Assembly: GCA_944324305.1 (NCBI GenBank)
Contig: CALUVV010000008.1
Span: 1 to 64,000, forward strand
Origin: Candidatus Gastranaerophilales bacterium
GTDB lineage: Bacteria > Cyanobacteriota > Vampirovibrionia > Gastranaerophilales > Gastranaerophilaceae
DNA length: 64,000 nt
Direction: 5' to 3'
Positions within the stretch are counted from its first letter, which is position 1, and each line of letters opens with the position of its first letter. Made by a program: the position numbers and the translations under genes. Positions 9,324-18,821 of the stretch are shown in pieces. The notes beneath the pieces are model-generated. The model saw nothing but the letters and a program-made list of their open reading frames with translations. It was not told where the DNA came from and made no database searches.

Positions 9324-10390
9324 TCCCAGTCAATTCTGCGAGAATAATCCTCAATTTGCTCAAGTGTAAAATCAAGCATATTAATATTGTTATTATAGAA
9401 ATTTTTATACCACTCTACAGTCTTTTTAATTGCTTCATCCGCAGTAAGAGAAGGATGCCATCCTAAAACCTTCTCAGCTTTCTCAATATTAAGCATTAAA
9501 AGACCTGCTTCATGCAGATTATCTCGTTTCTGAACAACAACTTCACCATTACCGTAAAATTCTGCAACTTTTTGGGCCACATCAGCAACCTTTAAAACAT
9601 TACTTTCATCAGGACCAAAGTTAAAGCCCTCAGCATATTTTTTGCCATATTCTAAAAGCTTTTGTCCTAATAATAAATAACCTGAAAGCGGTTCCAAAAC
9701 ATGCTGCCAGGGGCGAACAGCTATAGGATTTCTGATTTCTATTTTTTCTCCCTTATTAATTGACGTAACACAATCGGGAATTAATCTGTCCATTGCCCAG
9801 TCTCCGCCGCCTATAACATTCCCCGCACGGGCAGTTGCCATTGCAAAACTGTTTTCTCCCTGTAAAAAAGATCTTCTGTAAGAAGATGACATAATTTCAA
9901 CACAGCCTTTAGATGATGAATACATGTCATAGCCGCCCATCGGCTCATCTTCTCTATATCCTCTGTTTATTTCTTTATTTTCGTAGCACTTGTCTGTGGT
10001 AACGTTTACAAAAGCTTTAACAGATTTACATTTTCTTGCAGCTTCAAGAACATTCAAAGAACCTATGACATTTGTCTGATATGTTAACACAGGTTCAGAG
10101 TAGGAAAGTCTTACCAGAGGCTGAGCTGCAAGATGAAAAACAATATCAGGCCTGAAATCAGATATGGATTTATCTAAAGTTTCTACATCCAAGATATCTG
10201 CAATTATACTCTTTTTAATTTTTGATGAAATATTTAATTCTTTAAACATAGAAGGGTCAGTATTCGGAGCAAGTGAATATCCGCAAACCTCAGCACCCAA
10301 TTGCTTAAGCCACAAGGACAGCCAGCAGCCTTTAAATCCTGAATGCCCTGTTAAAAAAACTTTTTTACCTGCGTAAATATTATTAAACAT
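9320..10390 (-). CDS. rfbG: CDP-glucose 4,6-dehydratase
   Basis: A 356-residue SDR that converts CDP-glucose to CDP-4-keto-6-deoxyglucose. It shows the family signatures VFLTGHSGFKGCWLSLWL, VTTDKCYENKE, DMYSSSKGCVE (catalytic Tyr and Lys), ARAGNVIGGGDWAMDRLIPD and VRPWQHVLEPLSGYL, which are diagnostic for RfbG/DdhB. It supplies the substrate for RfbH. GGGAGG precedes the start. The start overlaps the upstream GT2 gene by 8 bases. Confidence 0.95.
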   Translation of the reverse strand: MFNNIYAGKKVFLTGHSGFKGCWLSLWLKQLGAEVCGYSLAPNTDPSMFKELNISSKIKKSIIADILDVETLDKSISDFRPDIVFHLAAQPLVRLSYSEPVLTYQTNVIGSLNVLEAARKCKSVKAFVNVTTDKCYENKEINRGYREDEPMGGYDMYSSSKGCVEIMSSSYRRSFLQGENSFAMATARAGNVIGGGDWAMDRLIPDCVTSINKGEKIEIRNPIAVRPWQHVLEPLSGYLLLGQKLLEYGKKYAEGFNFGPDESNVLKVADVAQKVAEFYGNGEVVVQKRDNLHEAGLLMLNIEKAEKVLGWHPSLTADEAIKKTVEWYKNFYNNNINMLDFTLEQIEDYSRRIDWD

Positions 10391-11285
10391 ACTTAAACCT
10401 CCCAGTTTTTATATATAATCTGTAAAAATATAAATTATACCAATAGTATTTTAACAGATATTTAAAATACCCGCTTTTTTGAAAATTATATTTGTTTTGC
10501 ACATCAAAATAATAATCGTTTATAAATTTTATAAGTTTACGCTTTTCTTTTTTGTATATTTTATACGACAACAACTTTTTATGTATGTATTCATTTAAAA
10601 AACAAAGATAATTTTCACCGAATACTTGTGCGACATTGTAATTACCGCCCTTTTTGAAGGGGCAAACCGAATTGAATAAAGTTTCATTTATGCATAAAAT
10701 ATTACGGTTATTTTCCAAAAAATTAAATAATATATATGTTTGAGGAATTTCGGTATAATTTTTTTCCCTAAAAAGCCTGCTTACATAAGCATAATCAGTC
10801 TTCCAAATACCAAATGAGCCAATCCATGTACTATAATAAGAAATATTTTCAATAAATGAATTCAAATCTTCATATAAAGAAGTTTTTTCATCATTATTGG
10901 CACAGCAATTCCTAAAAAACAAAACAGGTTTTAAATCAGAGTTGTCTCTTATGTAAGAGAGCATTGTATCTAAACTACCGGGAAGCAATAAAAGTGTATC
11001 ATTATTAAGTTTTAAAAACTTTCCGTTTGCAACTGACAATACTTTATCAAAATTAGCAAAACCAATATTGGTATCGTTACAAAAGTAAATAATCTTGTCA
11101 GGGTAAAGCTGTAAATACCGTGCAACAAGTTCTCTTGTTCCATCATTTGAAGCATTATCAGAAATTACAATATTAACATCATTTGTATTAATGAAAATAT
11201 CCTGATTAACAATACTGTCTAATGTTTTTTCCAAATACTCTTTTCTGTTATAAGTCGGTATACATATTGAAAGTAAAGGATTCAT
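10383..11285 (-). CDS. Family 2 glycosyltransferase
   Basis: A 300-residue GT2 with LLSICIPTYNRKEYLEKTLD at the N-terminus, then VISDNASNDGTRELV, then LKLNNDTLLLLP where the acidic DxD is replaced by NND. It is closely similar in layout to the N-terminal half of the GT2-acetyltransferase fusion at 13988-15514, including a matching C-terminal 'KYxWYxxYFY' segment, so the two are probably paralogues. A GGAG site precedes the ATG. Specificity unknown. Confidence 0.83.
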   Translation of the reverse strand: MNPLLSICIPTYNRKEYLEKTLDSIVNQDIFINTNDVNIVISDNASNDGTRELVARYLQLYPDKIIYFCNDTNIGFANFDKVLSVANGKFLKLNNDTLLLLPGSLDTMLSYIRDNSDLKPVLFFRNCCANNDEKTSLYEDLNSFIENISYYSTWIGSFGIWKTDYAYVSRLFREKNYTEIPQTYILFNFLENNRNILCINETLFNSVCPFKKGGNYNVAQVFGENYLCFLNEYIHKKLLSYKIYKKEKRKLIKFINDYYFDVQNKYNFQKSGYFKYLLKYYWYNLYFYRLYIKTGRFKYV

Positions 11286-12172
11286 CTTATTTCTCCAATA
11301 ATCTTCTTAAGAGCCTCTTTATGGTTATATTCAGCCTGCCAGCCAATATCGCTTAAATCGATAATGTCCGCGCAGGAAGACATTATTTCATCATCTCTGT
11401 AGGGCAAAGCACCAAAATTTAACTTAGTTTTGCTGCCTGATATCTTTTTAATTTCGTTTACAAACTCTTTTACTGAAATTGCAGCTCCTGTACCGATATC
11501 AAAACTTTTGTATCTGAATGAATGATTATTTACATAATCAAGAACCCTTATATATGCATTAACAACATCATGCACATATATAAAATCACGTTTTTGATCT
11601 CCGTAAGTTAAGTCCAGGCTTTCAACTTCCTGCACAGCAATTTTGTCAATCATCTGGTAAACAAACTTATCTTTGTTATCATGCTCTCCGTAAATATGTT
11701 CTAAGACCATATTTACAACTTTTATTCTTTTAGAAAAATATTTAAGCCACAATAATAAACTTTTTTTAGACAAAGAATAATTGAGCAGATAAGAGTACGA
11801 CATATTATCCTTATTAAAATAAGAATCGGTATTTATAAAGGTTTTTACACCGTGCACAACAGACAAATCAAGAAGTTTTACAGGTAGCATTAAATTTGTT
11901 TCCAAAACTCCGTAACTTGAATTCTGGAATCTTCCATAATTCGTAGCACAGTGAATTATAATATCAATTTTATTTTCTTGAAACACACTTTCTAAGGAAT
12001 TGGTATCAATATCGTAAGATATAACACGCTTGTGATTTAAACAAGATTTTATACGTGAAATATTTGAAAAAGATCTTTTAATTATTATAACATTATTTTC
12101 AGTATTATTGAGAATTCCTTCTAATAGATGACTCCCAAGAAAACCGGTTGCGCCAGTCAATAAAATATTCAT
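11282..12172 (-). CDS. CDP-abequose/paratose-synthase-like SDR
   Basis: A 296-residue SDR with LLTGATGFLGSHLLEG at the N-terminus, then IIHCATNYGR, INTDSYFNK and YLLNYSLSKKSLLLWL (catalytic Tyr/Lys in YSLSK). These blocks are typical of RfbJ/RfbS, which reduce the 4-keto group of CDP-4-keto-3,6-dideoxyglucose to abequose or paratose. Because a CDP-paratose 2-epimerase is present at 90-1115, paratose (RfbS activity) is the likelier product. The abequose and paratose enzymes cannot be told apart confidently by eye. It overlaps the GT2 downstream by 4 bases. Confidence 0.78.
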   Translation of the reverse strand: MNILLTGATGFLGSHLLEGILNNTENNVIIIKRSFSNISRIKSCLNHKRVISYDIDTNSLESVFQENKIDIIIHCATNYGRFQNSSYGVLETNLMLPVKLLDLSVVHGVKTFINTDSYFNKDNMSYSYLLNYSLSKKSLLLWLKYFSKRIKVVNMVLEHIYGEHDNKDKFVYQMIDKIAVQEVESLDLTYGDQKRDFIYVHDVVNAYIRVLDYVNNHSFRYKSFDIGTGAAISVKEFVNEIKKISGSKTKLNFGALPYRDDEIMSSCADIIDLSDIGWQAEYNHKEALKKIIGEIR

Positions 12173-12173
12173 T

Positions 12174-13193
12174 TTAAGTCCCTTTATAATACATCTTCCT
12201 TTTTATATAAAACCATTTTAAAAAAGCCAGTAGAACATATGTTTTTTCAAATAATGAAGCATAATGTTTACAATTAGCTAAGCGTTGTATGAAACACTTA
12301 TCAAGATTTTTCGATTTTTCTTCCTCAATAAATTCTTCCGGAACAGCATACCAGCTGCATACTTCCTTATTATTCAGAACTTTTATATAGTCAGCGGTTG
12401 AAAAATTATACAATGTTTTTACCAGCTGGCATACTAATCCTGCCCGTTCTAGAAAGTTTAAATTTATTTCAGATAAAAAGTCAAGATATACTTCAAATAC
12501 TTTAAATCTATTCTCAGGAAGAAAAAATAAATTTCCGGGAGAATATGTCAATGAATGCTTTAAATCATTAAACGGCGGTTTTACCAAAAAAATAAATGGA
12601 ATATGAACAAATGCTGCATCCCCGTAATTACAAAGCAATGTTGTCAAAAAATCAGTAAGATAAGCTCTCAATGCCTTATCATACTCCATACAAACTTCAA
12701 AAGCATTTATTTTATGAAATAATTCTCTATTAAAAAAAAAGCCGGAAGGATGATTCCCCCTGAAACAAAACTTATAAAATTTTTTGATTTTATTTGAAAC
12801 AACCGAAACATATGTATCTTCATCGCTTTTTATGTCAGAAATAAAACAACCTGAAGCAACATCAAGCTCCGAAAGTATAGGTATAATTTTATCAATAGAC
12901 TTCATATCAATAAAATCCTTATCCGTTAACTGCATTATGTACTTTCCTGAACCTGCATTTAAAGCTTTCTGACCGTTTATATAACCGCCATAATTTTTAT
13001 CATTTGATAAAATTTTAAGGCGTTTATCATTAATTGAATTGAGAAGCTCAAGAGTATTATCCTCTGAACAGTTATCTGAAACTACGATTTCAAATTGTTG
13101 ATTATCAGTTTCCAGCCATTTTTTAATATTTGTATATAATACTTGGCCTCTGTTATATGTTGGGATACAAATTGACAATATAATATCAGGCAT
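12174..13193 (-). CDS. Family 2 glycosyltransferase (abequosyltransferase-like)
   Basis: A 339-residue GT2 with ILSICIPTYNRGQVLYTNIK, VSDNCSEDNTLELL and IMQLTDKDFID (the acidic motif is DKD). The length and the 'SDNCSEDNT ... GGYINGQKALNAGSGKYIMQL' layout resemble the transferases that add 3,6-dideoxyhexoses in O-antigen clusters, which fits its place between the dideoxyhexose synthase and rfbF. The start overlaps the end of rfbF by 8 bases. The donor assignment is inference. Confidence 0.8.
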   Translation of the reverse strand: MPDIILSICIPTYNRGQVLYTNIKKWLETDNQQFEIVVSDNCSEDNTLELLNSINDKRLKILSNDKNYGGYINGQKALNAGSGKYIMQLTDKDFIDMKSIDKIIPILSELDVASGCFISDIKSDEDTYVSVVSNKIKKFYKFCFRGNHPSGFFFNRELFHKINAFEVCMEYDKALRAYLTDFLTTLLCNYGDAAFVHIPFIFLVKPPFNDLKHSLTYSPGNLFFLPENRFKVFEVYLDFLSEINLNFLERAGLVCQLVKTLYNFSTADYIKVLNNKEVCSWYAVPEEFIEEEKSKNLDKCFIQRLANCKHYASLFEKTYVLLAFLKWFYIKRKMYYKGT

Positions 13194-13980
13194 TTACCGG
13201 CTCCTTACTCCAAACGGCCCAAAGAGCCTCACCATTAAGCCACATTTGAGTTAAGTCCTTTTTATCCCGCAATGTATCCATCGGACGCCAAAAGCCACGA
13301 TGTTTATATGCATTAAGCTGATTATCTCCTGCAAGATTTTCTAACGGTGCTCTTTCAAAAATTGTGCTGTCTCCGTCTTTTATATAATCAAAAACTTTCG
13401 GTTCGCATACAAAGAAACCGCCGTTAATCCAGCTTTCTTCGCCTTTAGGTTTTTCCATGAAAGAAGTTATCATATTATTATCTTTAATAACAAGAGAGCC
13501 AAATCTGCCCTGAAGCTGTACAGCAGTCATTGTAACGATTTTACCGCTGTTTTTATGAGATTTTATTAAATCATCAATATTTACATCTGCAACACCGTCT
13601 CCGTAAGTAAGAAGAAAAGGTTCATTACCTATATAATTCTGAGCTTTTTTAATTCTTCCTCCGGTCATTGTATCCTGCCCGGTATAAAGCATCGTAACTC
13701 TCCAAGGTTCATGTCTGTTTTTATGAACCTCAACGGAATTATTTGCCATGTCGACGGTAATATCCGAATATCTGGTATAGTAGTTTATAAAATAATCTTT
13801 TATAACGTGTGACTTATATCCTGTCAAAATTACAAAATCATTAAAACCATAATGTGAATAAATTTTCATAATATGCCATAATATCGGTTTCCCTCCGATT
13901 TCAACCATAGGCTTAGGCTTCAAATCCGTTTCCTCTGAAAGCCTTGTACCTAATCCTCCCGCTAAAATAACTACTTTCAT
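13186..13980 (-). CDS. rfbF: Glucose-1-phosphate cytidylyltransferase
   Basis: A 264-residue nucleotidyltransferase making CDP-glucose from CTP and glucose 1-phosphate, the first committed step to CDP-dideoxyhexoses. The N-terminus has VVILAGGLGTRLSEET and KPKPMVEIGGKPILWHIMKI (signature Arg and Lys). Further on are LTYGDGVADVNIDDL with the metal Asp, and WINGGFFVCEPKVFDYI. The tail HRGFWRPMDTLRDKK is specific for the RfbF/DdhA family. It lies between two GT2 genes. Confidence 0.95.
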   Translation of the reverse strand: MKVVILAGGLGTRLSEETDLKPKPMVEIGGKPILWHIMKIYSHYGFNDFVILTGYKSHVIKDYFINYYTRYSDITVDMANNSVEVHKNRHEPWRVTMLYTGQDTMTGGRIKKAQNYIGNEPFLLTYGDGVADVNIDDLIKSHKNSGKIVTMTAVQLQGRFGSLVIKDNNMITSFMEKPKGEESWINGGFFVCEPKVFDYIKDGDSTIFERAPLENLAGDNQLNAYKHRGFWRPMDTLRDKKDLTQMWLNGEALWAVWSKEPVNA

Positions 13981-13987
13981 AACTACC

Positions 13988-15514
13988 CTACTTCTTTAAT
14001 AAATTTATAACATCATCTACATTTTCGTTGGTTAAATTTTTATATATAGAATTTATATTACTTTCTATAATATCTTCTGTCAACATTCCGGGATTAAAAT
14101 ATTTCAATTTTTCAATTATTTCAGGCTCAAAACGATATTTTATAAGTTTAGCAGGATTACCGGCTACTATCGAATAAGGTTCAACATCATGAGATACAAC
14201 ACTTCCAGCTGCAATCACAGCCCCCTGTCCAATTCTTACACCTGAAAGGATAGTTACATTAGCCCCGATCCATACATCATCTTCAACTATAATTGAACCC
14301 TTTGAAAATGCTTCACAAGTCTGCTGCATGCAATTTACCTTAAAAGGATAAGTTGATAAAAGTTTATAATTATGCTCTGATGCAGGAATAAATAAAACAT
14401 TAGGAGCTATTGAAACATAATTTCCCAATATTAACATGACAGGCAAGTCTGTTGAAAAAATAGCATTAATTTTACCGTAAGAACGTTTTCCCACAGCTAT
14501 GTTATAGTTAACAGAACCGTTAGGATATAATTCGGTTAAGTTATCAAAATTTTGCCTTTTCCATATATTTTCAATCTTTTTATTTTTCTTTCTTGTTTTT
14601 CTTATTTTAGGCATTAAAGATTTCAAAAACTTTTTGAAAACACTCAAATATGACAAGTAGAAATAAGGTTTGTACCAAAAATATCTCATATATTTGAAAT
14701 AGTTGTTATTTTGGAAATTATAATCATTATCAAAATCAAAACAATGATTTATAATATACTTTTTTAGTGTCTTAAATTTGTCATTTCTGATAACATCCGC
14801 TGAAAGCAAACCTTTTTTCTTATATAAGTTCAAAATATAAAAATAATTATATCCAAAAACCTTTGCAACATTATATCCGCCTTTATTAACAACGTATATA
14901 GTCGTAAAATAAGCTTTATTGGATACATACATTTTTTTGCCGGCTTCAAATAATCTCCCTGCAATATCAACCTGGGCAAAATTCAAATGCGAATATCGGT
15001 TTAAATTATCAAGAGAATTAAGAAAATCCTTTCTATAACAATGTGAAGCAATCCAGGTAATATAATATGAAACATTAGATATTAAATCATCAAAACAATT
15101 TGCTATACCTTCCTTTTTGGCAGCCGTATTTGCAAAAAAGCATCCGCAGCATCCCGCTTCATCAGCGAACTTTACATCATCAAGCATCTTATCAACGGAA
15201 TTTTCCAAAACATAACAGGTATCGTTATGCAATTTCACAAATTTACCTCTTGCCTGATTTATAACAAAAATAAAATTTTCGTCACCGCTTACATGCTCAT
15301 CACGTTTTATATAACGAATCTTAGATGGATATTTTTTCACAAACTCCATACATACTTCTTCTGTCGCATCATCAGAACAATTATCAGAAATTACGATTTC
15401 AATTAAATCCGTAAAAAGAAAACCTTTTTGAGTAGTAATACTGTTAAGCGTTCTCCATAAGCAACAAGCCCGGTTATATGTCGGAATACATATTGATAAC
15501 AACGGTTGCGGCAT
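13988..15514 (-). CDS. GT2 glycosyltransferase fused to a hexapeptide-repeat O-acetyltransferase
   Basis: A two-domain protein of 508 residues. Residues 1 to about 320 are a GT2 (LLSICIPTYNRACCLWRTL, VISDNCSDDATEEV, LHNDTCYVLEN). After a very basic linker (KIRKTRKKNKK), residues from about 340 to 480 are a left-handed β-helix acyltransferase: GNYVSIAPNVLFIPASEHNY with the catalytic His, then VEDDVWIGANVTILSGVRIG, GAVIAAGSVVSHDV and IVAGNPAKLIKYRF. I chose ATG 15514 over 15529 because GAGG lies 10 bases upstream and the protein then begins MPQPLLSI, like its paralogue at 11285. It may both transfer a sugar and acetylate the glycan. Confidence 0.87.
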   Translation of the reverse strand: MPQPLLSICIPTYNRACCLWRTLNSITTQKGFLFTDLIEIVISDNCSDDATEEVCMEFVKKYPSKIRYIKRDEHVSGDENFIFVINQARGKFVKLHNDTCYVLENSVDKMLDDVKFADEAGCCGCFFANTAAKKEGIANCFDDLISNVSYYITWIASHCYRKDFLNSLDNLNRYSHLNFAQVDIAGRLFEAGKKMYVSNKAYFTTIYVVNKGGYNVAKVFGYNYFYILNLYKKKGLLSADVIRNDKFKTLKKYIINHCFDFDNDYNFQNNNYFKYMRYFWYKPYFYLSYLSVFKKFLKSLMPKIRKTRKKNKKIENIWKRQNFDNLTELYPNGSVNYNIAVGKRSYGKINAIFSTDLPVMLILGNYVSIAPNVLFIPASEHNYKLLSTYPFKVNCMQQTCEAFSKGSIIVEDDVWIGANVTILSGVRIGQGAVIAAGSVVSHDVEPYSIVAGNPAKLIKYRFEPEIIEKLKYFNPGMLTEDIIESNINSIYKNLTNENVDDVINLLKK

Positions 15515-15563
15515 AAATAAATTCCTCATAAACTTTTATATAATATTTATAACATAAATATGG

Positions 15564-15592
15564 TTTACAATAGTTAAAATATTTATTACAAT
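15564..15592 (+). promoter_or_regulatory. σ70-type promoter for cutA
   Basis: TTTACA (15564-15569), a 17-base spacer, then TACAAT (15587-15592): each hexamer is one mismatch from consensus. It lies 18 bases before the cutA start. Confidence 0.7.
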
Positions 15593-15610
15593 AAAGAAAA
15601 GGGGAAAAAG

Positions 15611-15925
15611 ATGAGTTATATAATCATTTTAAGTAATACAAACAGTATGGACAGCGCGGAAACAATTGCAAATTTTCTCGTAAAAGAAAAACTTGCGGCA
15701 TGTGTGAATATCGTTCCCAAAATTATTTCAATTTACAGCTGGAAAAATGAAATAGAAAAAGAAAACGAATATCTGATGATTATAAAAACAAAAAAAGAAT
15801 TATTTGATAAGGTTAAAGACAAAATAACCTTACTACACCCTTATGAGGTTCCTGAAATTATAGCATTGGACATCAAAGAAGGTTCAAAAAACTATCTCGA
15901 TTGGATTAAAGACTGTACAATCTGA
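15611..15925 (+). CDS. cutA: CutA1-family divalent-cation tolerance protein
   Basis: A 104-residue protein of the usual CutA length. It shows AETIANFLVKEKLAACVNIV, then SIYSWKNEIEKENEYLMIIK, then HPYEVPEIIALDI, the three conserved blocks of the trimeric ferredoxin-like CutA fold. The precise physiological role of CutA is unsettled; copper tolerance is the historic label. An AGGGG site and a good promoter precede it. It is a housekeeping-type gene splitting two minus-strand polysaccharide blocks and converges with the ABC exporter gene, 2 bases apart. Confidence 0.92.
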   Translation: MSYIIILSNTNSMDSAETIANFLVKEKLAACVNIVPKIISIYSWKNEIEKENEYLMIIKTKKELFDKVKDKITLLHPYEVPEIIALDIKEGSKNYLDWIKDCTI

Positions 15926-15927
15926 AA

Positions 15928-18780
15928 TTATACTACGGAAGTATCCTTTTTAAACTGTGCATTATAAAGGGCTTTGTAAGCTCCGTTTTGTTCTTTTAGC
16001 AATTCGTCATGGGTGCCTATTTCAACAATTTCACCCTCATTTATTACAACAATTTTATCAGCATTCTGAATTGTAGATAATCTGTGAGCAATTACAAATA
16101 CTGTTTTATCCCGCATTAAATTTTCAATAGCCTTTTGTACTATAGCTTCTGCTTTATTGTCCAGAGCAGAAGTTGCCTCATCCAAAATTACGATAGGAGC
16201 ATTTTTAAGAAAAGCTCTTGCAATGGCAACCCTTTGTTTTTGCCCGCCAGACAAAAGTATTCCTCTTTCGCCTATCTGTGTATCAAGTCCGTTAGATAAA
16301 CCTGAAACAAATTCATCTAAGTAAGCCATTTTAACAGCCTTTGCCAATTCGTCAGCGGAAGCATTTTCATTACCGAGCATTATATTTTCTCTGATAGTTC
16401 CTGAAAATAAAAAATTATCTTGAAATACAATTGCAATATTCTGCCTTAGAGATTTTAGCGTATAATCCCTTATATCAATACCGTCAATACAGATTGTTCC
16501 TGATTTTATATCATAAAATCTTGGAATAAGACTGACAACAGTAGATTTACCCCCACCGGAATTTCCGACAAACGCAACTGTTTCACCGGAATTAACAGTT
16601 AAATTAATATTTTTTAAAACCGGTTTATTTTTTACATACTCAAAATTTACATCTCTGAACTCTATAAGATTAATATGTTCTAATTCAACAGCATCTGCTT
16701 TATCCTGAATTTTAGGATCGGCATTCAAGATAGAAAATACACGTTCAATTGCCAAAAATGAAAATTGAACCGAATTAAAATTATTCCCAAGATTTTTAAT
16801 GGGGGTATAAAGCATTATTAATGCAGTAATAAAAGAAACAAAATTTCCGCTAGTTATCTGCCCGGTTAAAATAAGATGGCTTCCATATCCTATAGCCAAG
16901 CCTATACCTACAGAAACAATTACATGCATCATAGGAGACAGCCAGGATGTTCTTTGAACCAATTTAATTTTTAAAGAAAATAAATTATCCAGTATATTTT
17001 TAAATTTATTTTCCTGAATTTTATCTAAATTATATGATGCTATAGTTTTGTTCCCTATAAAACTCTCATTATAAGAAGTTATTATTAATGACGAAACAGA
17101 TACTGATTTGTCAAGTACATCCTTAATTCTTTTTCTTATTTTTGTCAATGGCATAAAGGCGCATCCGAGAACAAAAATTGCGATAATAGCAAGCTGCCAG
17201 GAATTGTAAAATAACACACAGATCAGAGATATCGATGAAAACAGCCTGGAAACAAAAGTTTTCAGATTATCAAGAAAGCCGGCGCATGCCGCATCAGCAT
17301 CGTTATTAAACCTGAAGACAATATCACCTGATTTTTTCTTATCAAAATAAGCGGTTTCAAAAGTTAACATTTTTTTATATAAATCAAATTTTAAGTCATT
17401 AGTAATCTTAGTTCCTACCCAGGTATTCAAATAAGTTGCCCAATAATTTAAAACACCTTGAATTGAAGTAAAAGCAACAATAGCAAAAGGAATATACCAT
17501 GGCGAACTTGCAGATTTTTCGACCATTACCAAATCCATATAAGGTTTTAAAGATAAAGCTATTACTGCATCTAAGGAACCAATCGGAATACAAATTAGAA
17601 TAGCAAGTAATGCCCTGAAATAATACGGTTTAACATAAGGTAATATTTTTGAATAGTTTTCATAAACTTGAGTAGACTTGATGTACTCAAGAAAACTATC
17701 AGGTTCTGTATAATTTTTATTAATTACACCTGAAAAAGAAAGTAAATTATCTCCATCAGGCTTTAATCTTTCAAAATAATACGGACAATTTTTTAAACGA
17801 ACTATATACTTTTCATCAAAGTTATTCTTTATAATATTTACAACTTTCAAGGCAGCTGACGGAGATATAACAGTTTCGGCAAAATCAATAACTAAATCGA
17901 ATTTCCAGAAAAGAAATCTCTCACGAATTTCAATTGTAGAAAATTGACCGCATTCCAATATCTTAATAAACTGCCCGGTTTTATCGAGTTTAACTATCGG
18001 CTTATGATATTTTAACCAGTATTCATGCTCATTTACATGATGAAATTTCCAGAAAAGTTCATGTAATTCGCGGTAAGGAACAGCGTCTAAATCTTTATCC
18101 TTTCTCATTCGTTTCAAACAATATAAATCAAATCCTACAGGCAAATCTATTCCCCCGAACTCAAAACCGAGCAAATAGTTTTTATTTTGGACTGATAAAA
18201 TATTAGTTGTCTTAAAATCGCAGTGAGTACGAACCATCATAACTTCATCCATACGATTCAAACAGTCTCTGTACTTAATAAAATATTCATTATTCATTAA
18301 CAAATCACGAGAAAGCATATCATTCGGGCATCTTTCTTCTAAAATATTATTCATAATTTCATCTGCTTTATCCGGGGTTAATTTTATTTTAAATGCATTT
18401 TCATCATAAATTTTATTTAATAATATATCAAACGAAGTATCATTTAAGACTGCCCGCTGTGCATTCTCAATATATTTGTATAAAACAAAAACTACCCCGT
18501 CACATTCTCCTGATATTATAGGCATATTAACATAAAAGTATTTATGAAAAATACTGCTATTTTCAGTGATATTCATTACGGTTTCTTTTAAACGATATTT
18601 TTGAGCCTCAGAAAACGCCAAAGTTAACCAATATTTACATTTAGACAATTTATCAATGCAAATATAACCGACTTGTCTTTCAAAGTTATTTTTTATAGGC
18701 ATTTGACAAGAAACAGTCAAATCTGTTTTGAGTTTAATATTTATACAGTTTAATATTTTTTTCAACAAAAATTTTTTCAT
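15928..18780 (-). CDS. ABC exporter (MsbA-like) with N-terminal kinase-like domain
   Basis: A 950-residue protein. The C-terminal ~570 residues are a type-IV half-exporter. Membrane spans begin near residue 390. Walker A is GNSGGGKST, the signature is LSGGQKQR, Walker B is IVILDEATSALD, and the switch His is in VIAHRLST. This matches lipid/glycolipid flippases. The first ~370 residues are unusual for this family. They contain THCDFKTTNIL (His186, Asp188, Asn193), which fits the HxDxxxxN catalytic loop of aminoglycoside/choline-kinase-like folds, then LLGFEFGG and GFDLY. The expected metal Asp of 'DFE' is Gly205, so it may be a pseudokinase. It is last in the 30819-15928 operon. AAGGA precedes the ATG. 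Confidence 0.88.
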   Translation of the reverse strand: MKKFLLKKILNCINIKLKTDLTVSCQMPIKNNFERQVGYICIDKLSKCKYWLTLAFSEAQKYRLKETVMNITENSSIFHKYFYVNMPIISGECDGVVFVLYKYIENAQRAVLNDTSFDILLNKIYDENAFKIKLTPDKADEIMNNILEERCPNDMLSRDLLMNNEYFIKYRDCLNRMDEVMMVRTHCDFKTTNILSVQNKNYLLGFEFGGIDLPVGFDLYCLKRMRKDKDLDAVPYRELHELFWKFHHVNEHEYWLKYHKPIVKLDKTGQFIKILECGQFSTIEIRERFLFWKFDLVIDFAETVISPSAALKVVNIIKNNFDEKYIVRLKNCPYYFERLKPDGDNLLSFSGVINKNYTEPDSFLEYIKSTQVYENYSKILPYVKPYYFRALLAILICIPIGSLDAVIALSLKPYMDLVMVEKSASSPWYIPFAIVAFTSIQGVLNYWATYLNTWVGTKITNDLKFDLYKKMLTFETAYFDKKKSGDIVFRFNNDADAACAGFLDNLKTFVSRLFSSISLICVLFYNSWQLAIIAIFVLGCAFMPLTKIRKRIKDVLDKSVSVSSLIITSYNESFIGNKTIASYNLDKIQENKFKNILDNLFSLKIKLVQRTSWLSPMMHVIVSVGIGLAIGYGSHLILTGQITSGNFVSFITALIMLYTPIKNLGNNFNSVQFSFLAIERVFSILNADPKIQDKADAVELEHINLIEFRDVNFEYVKNKPVLKNINLTVNSGETVAFVGNSGGGKSTVVSLIPRFYDIKSGTICIDGIDIRDYTLKSLRQNIAIVFQDNFLFSGTIRENIMLGNENASADELAKAVKMAYLDEFVSGLSNGLDTQIGERGILLSGGQKQRVAIARAFLKNAPIVILDEATSALDNKAEAIVQKAIENLMRDKTVFVIAHRLSTIQNADKIVVINEGEIVEIGTHDELLKEQNGAYKALYNAQFKKDTSVV

Positions 18781-18821
18781 TTTGCAATCCTTAATTAAAG
18801 TTTAAATTAAGCTGAAGGAAG

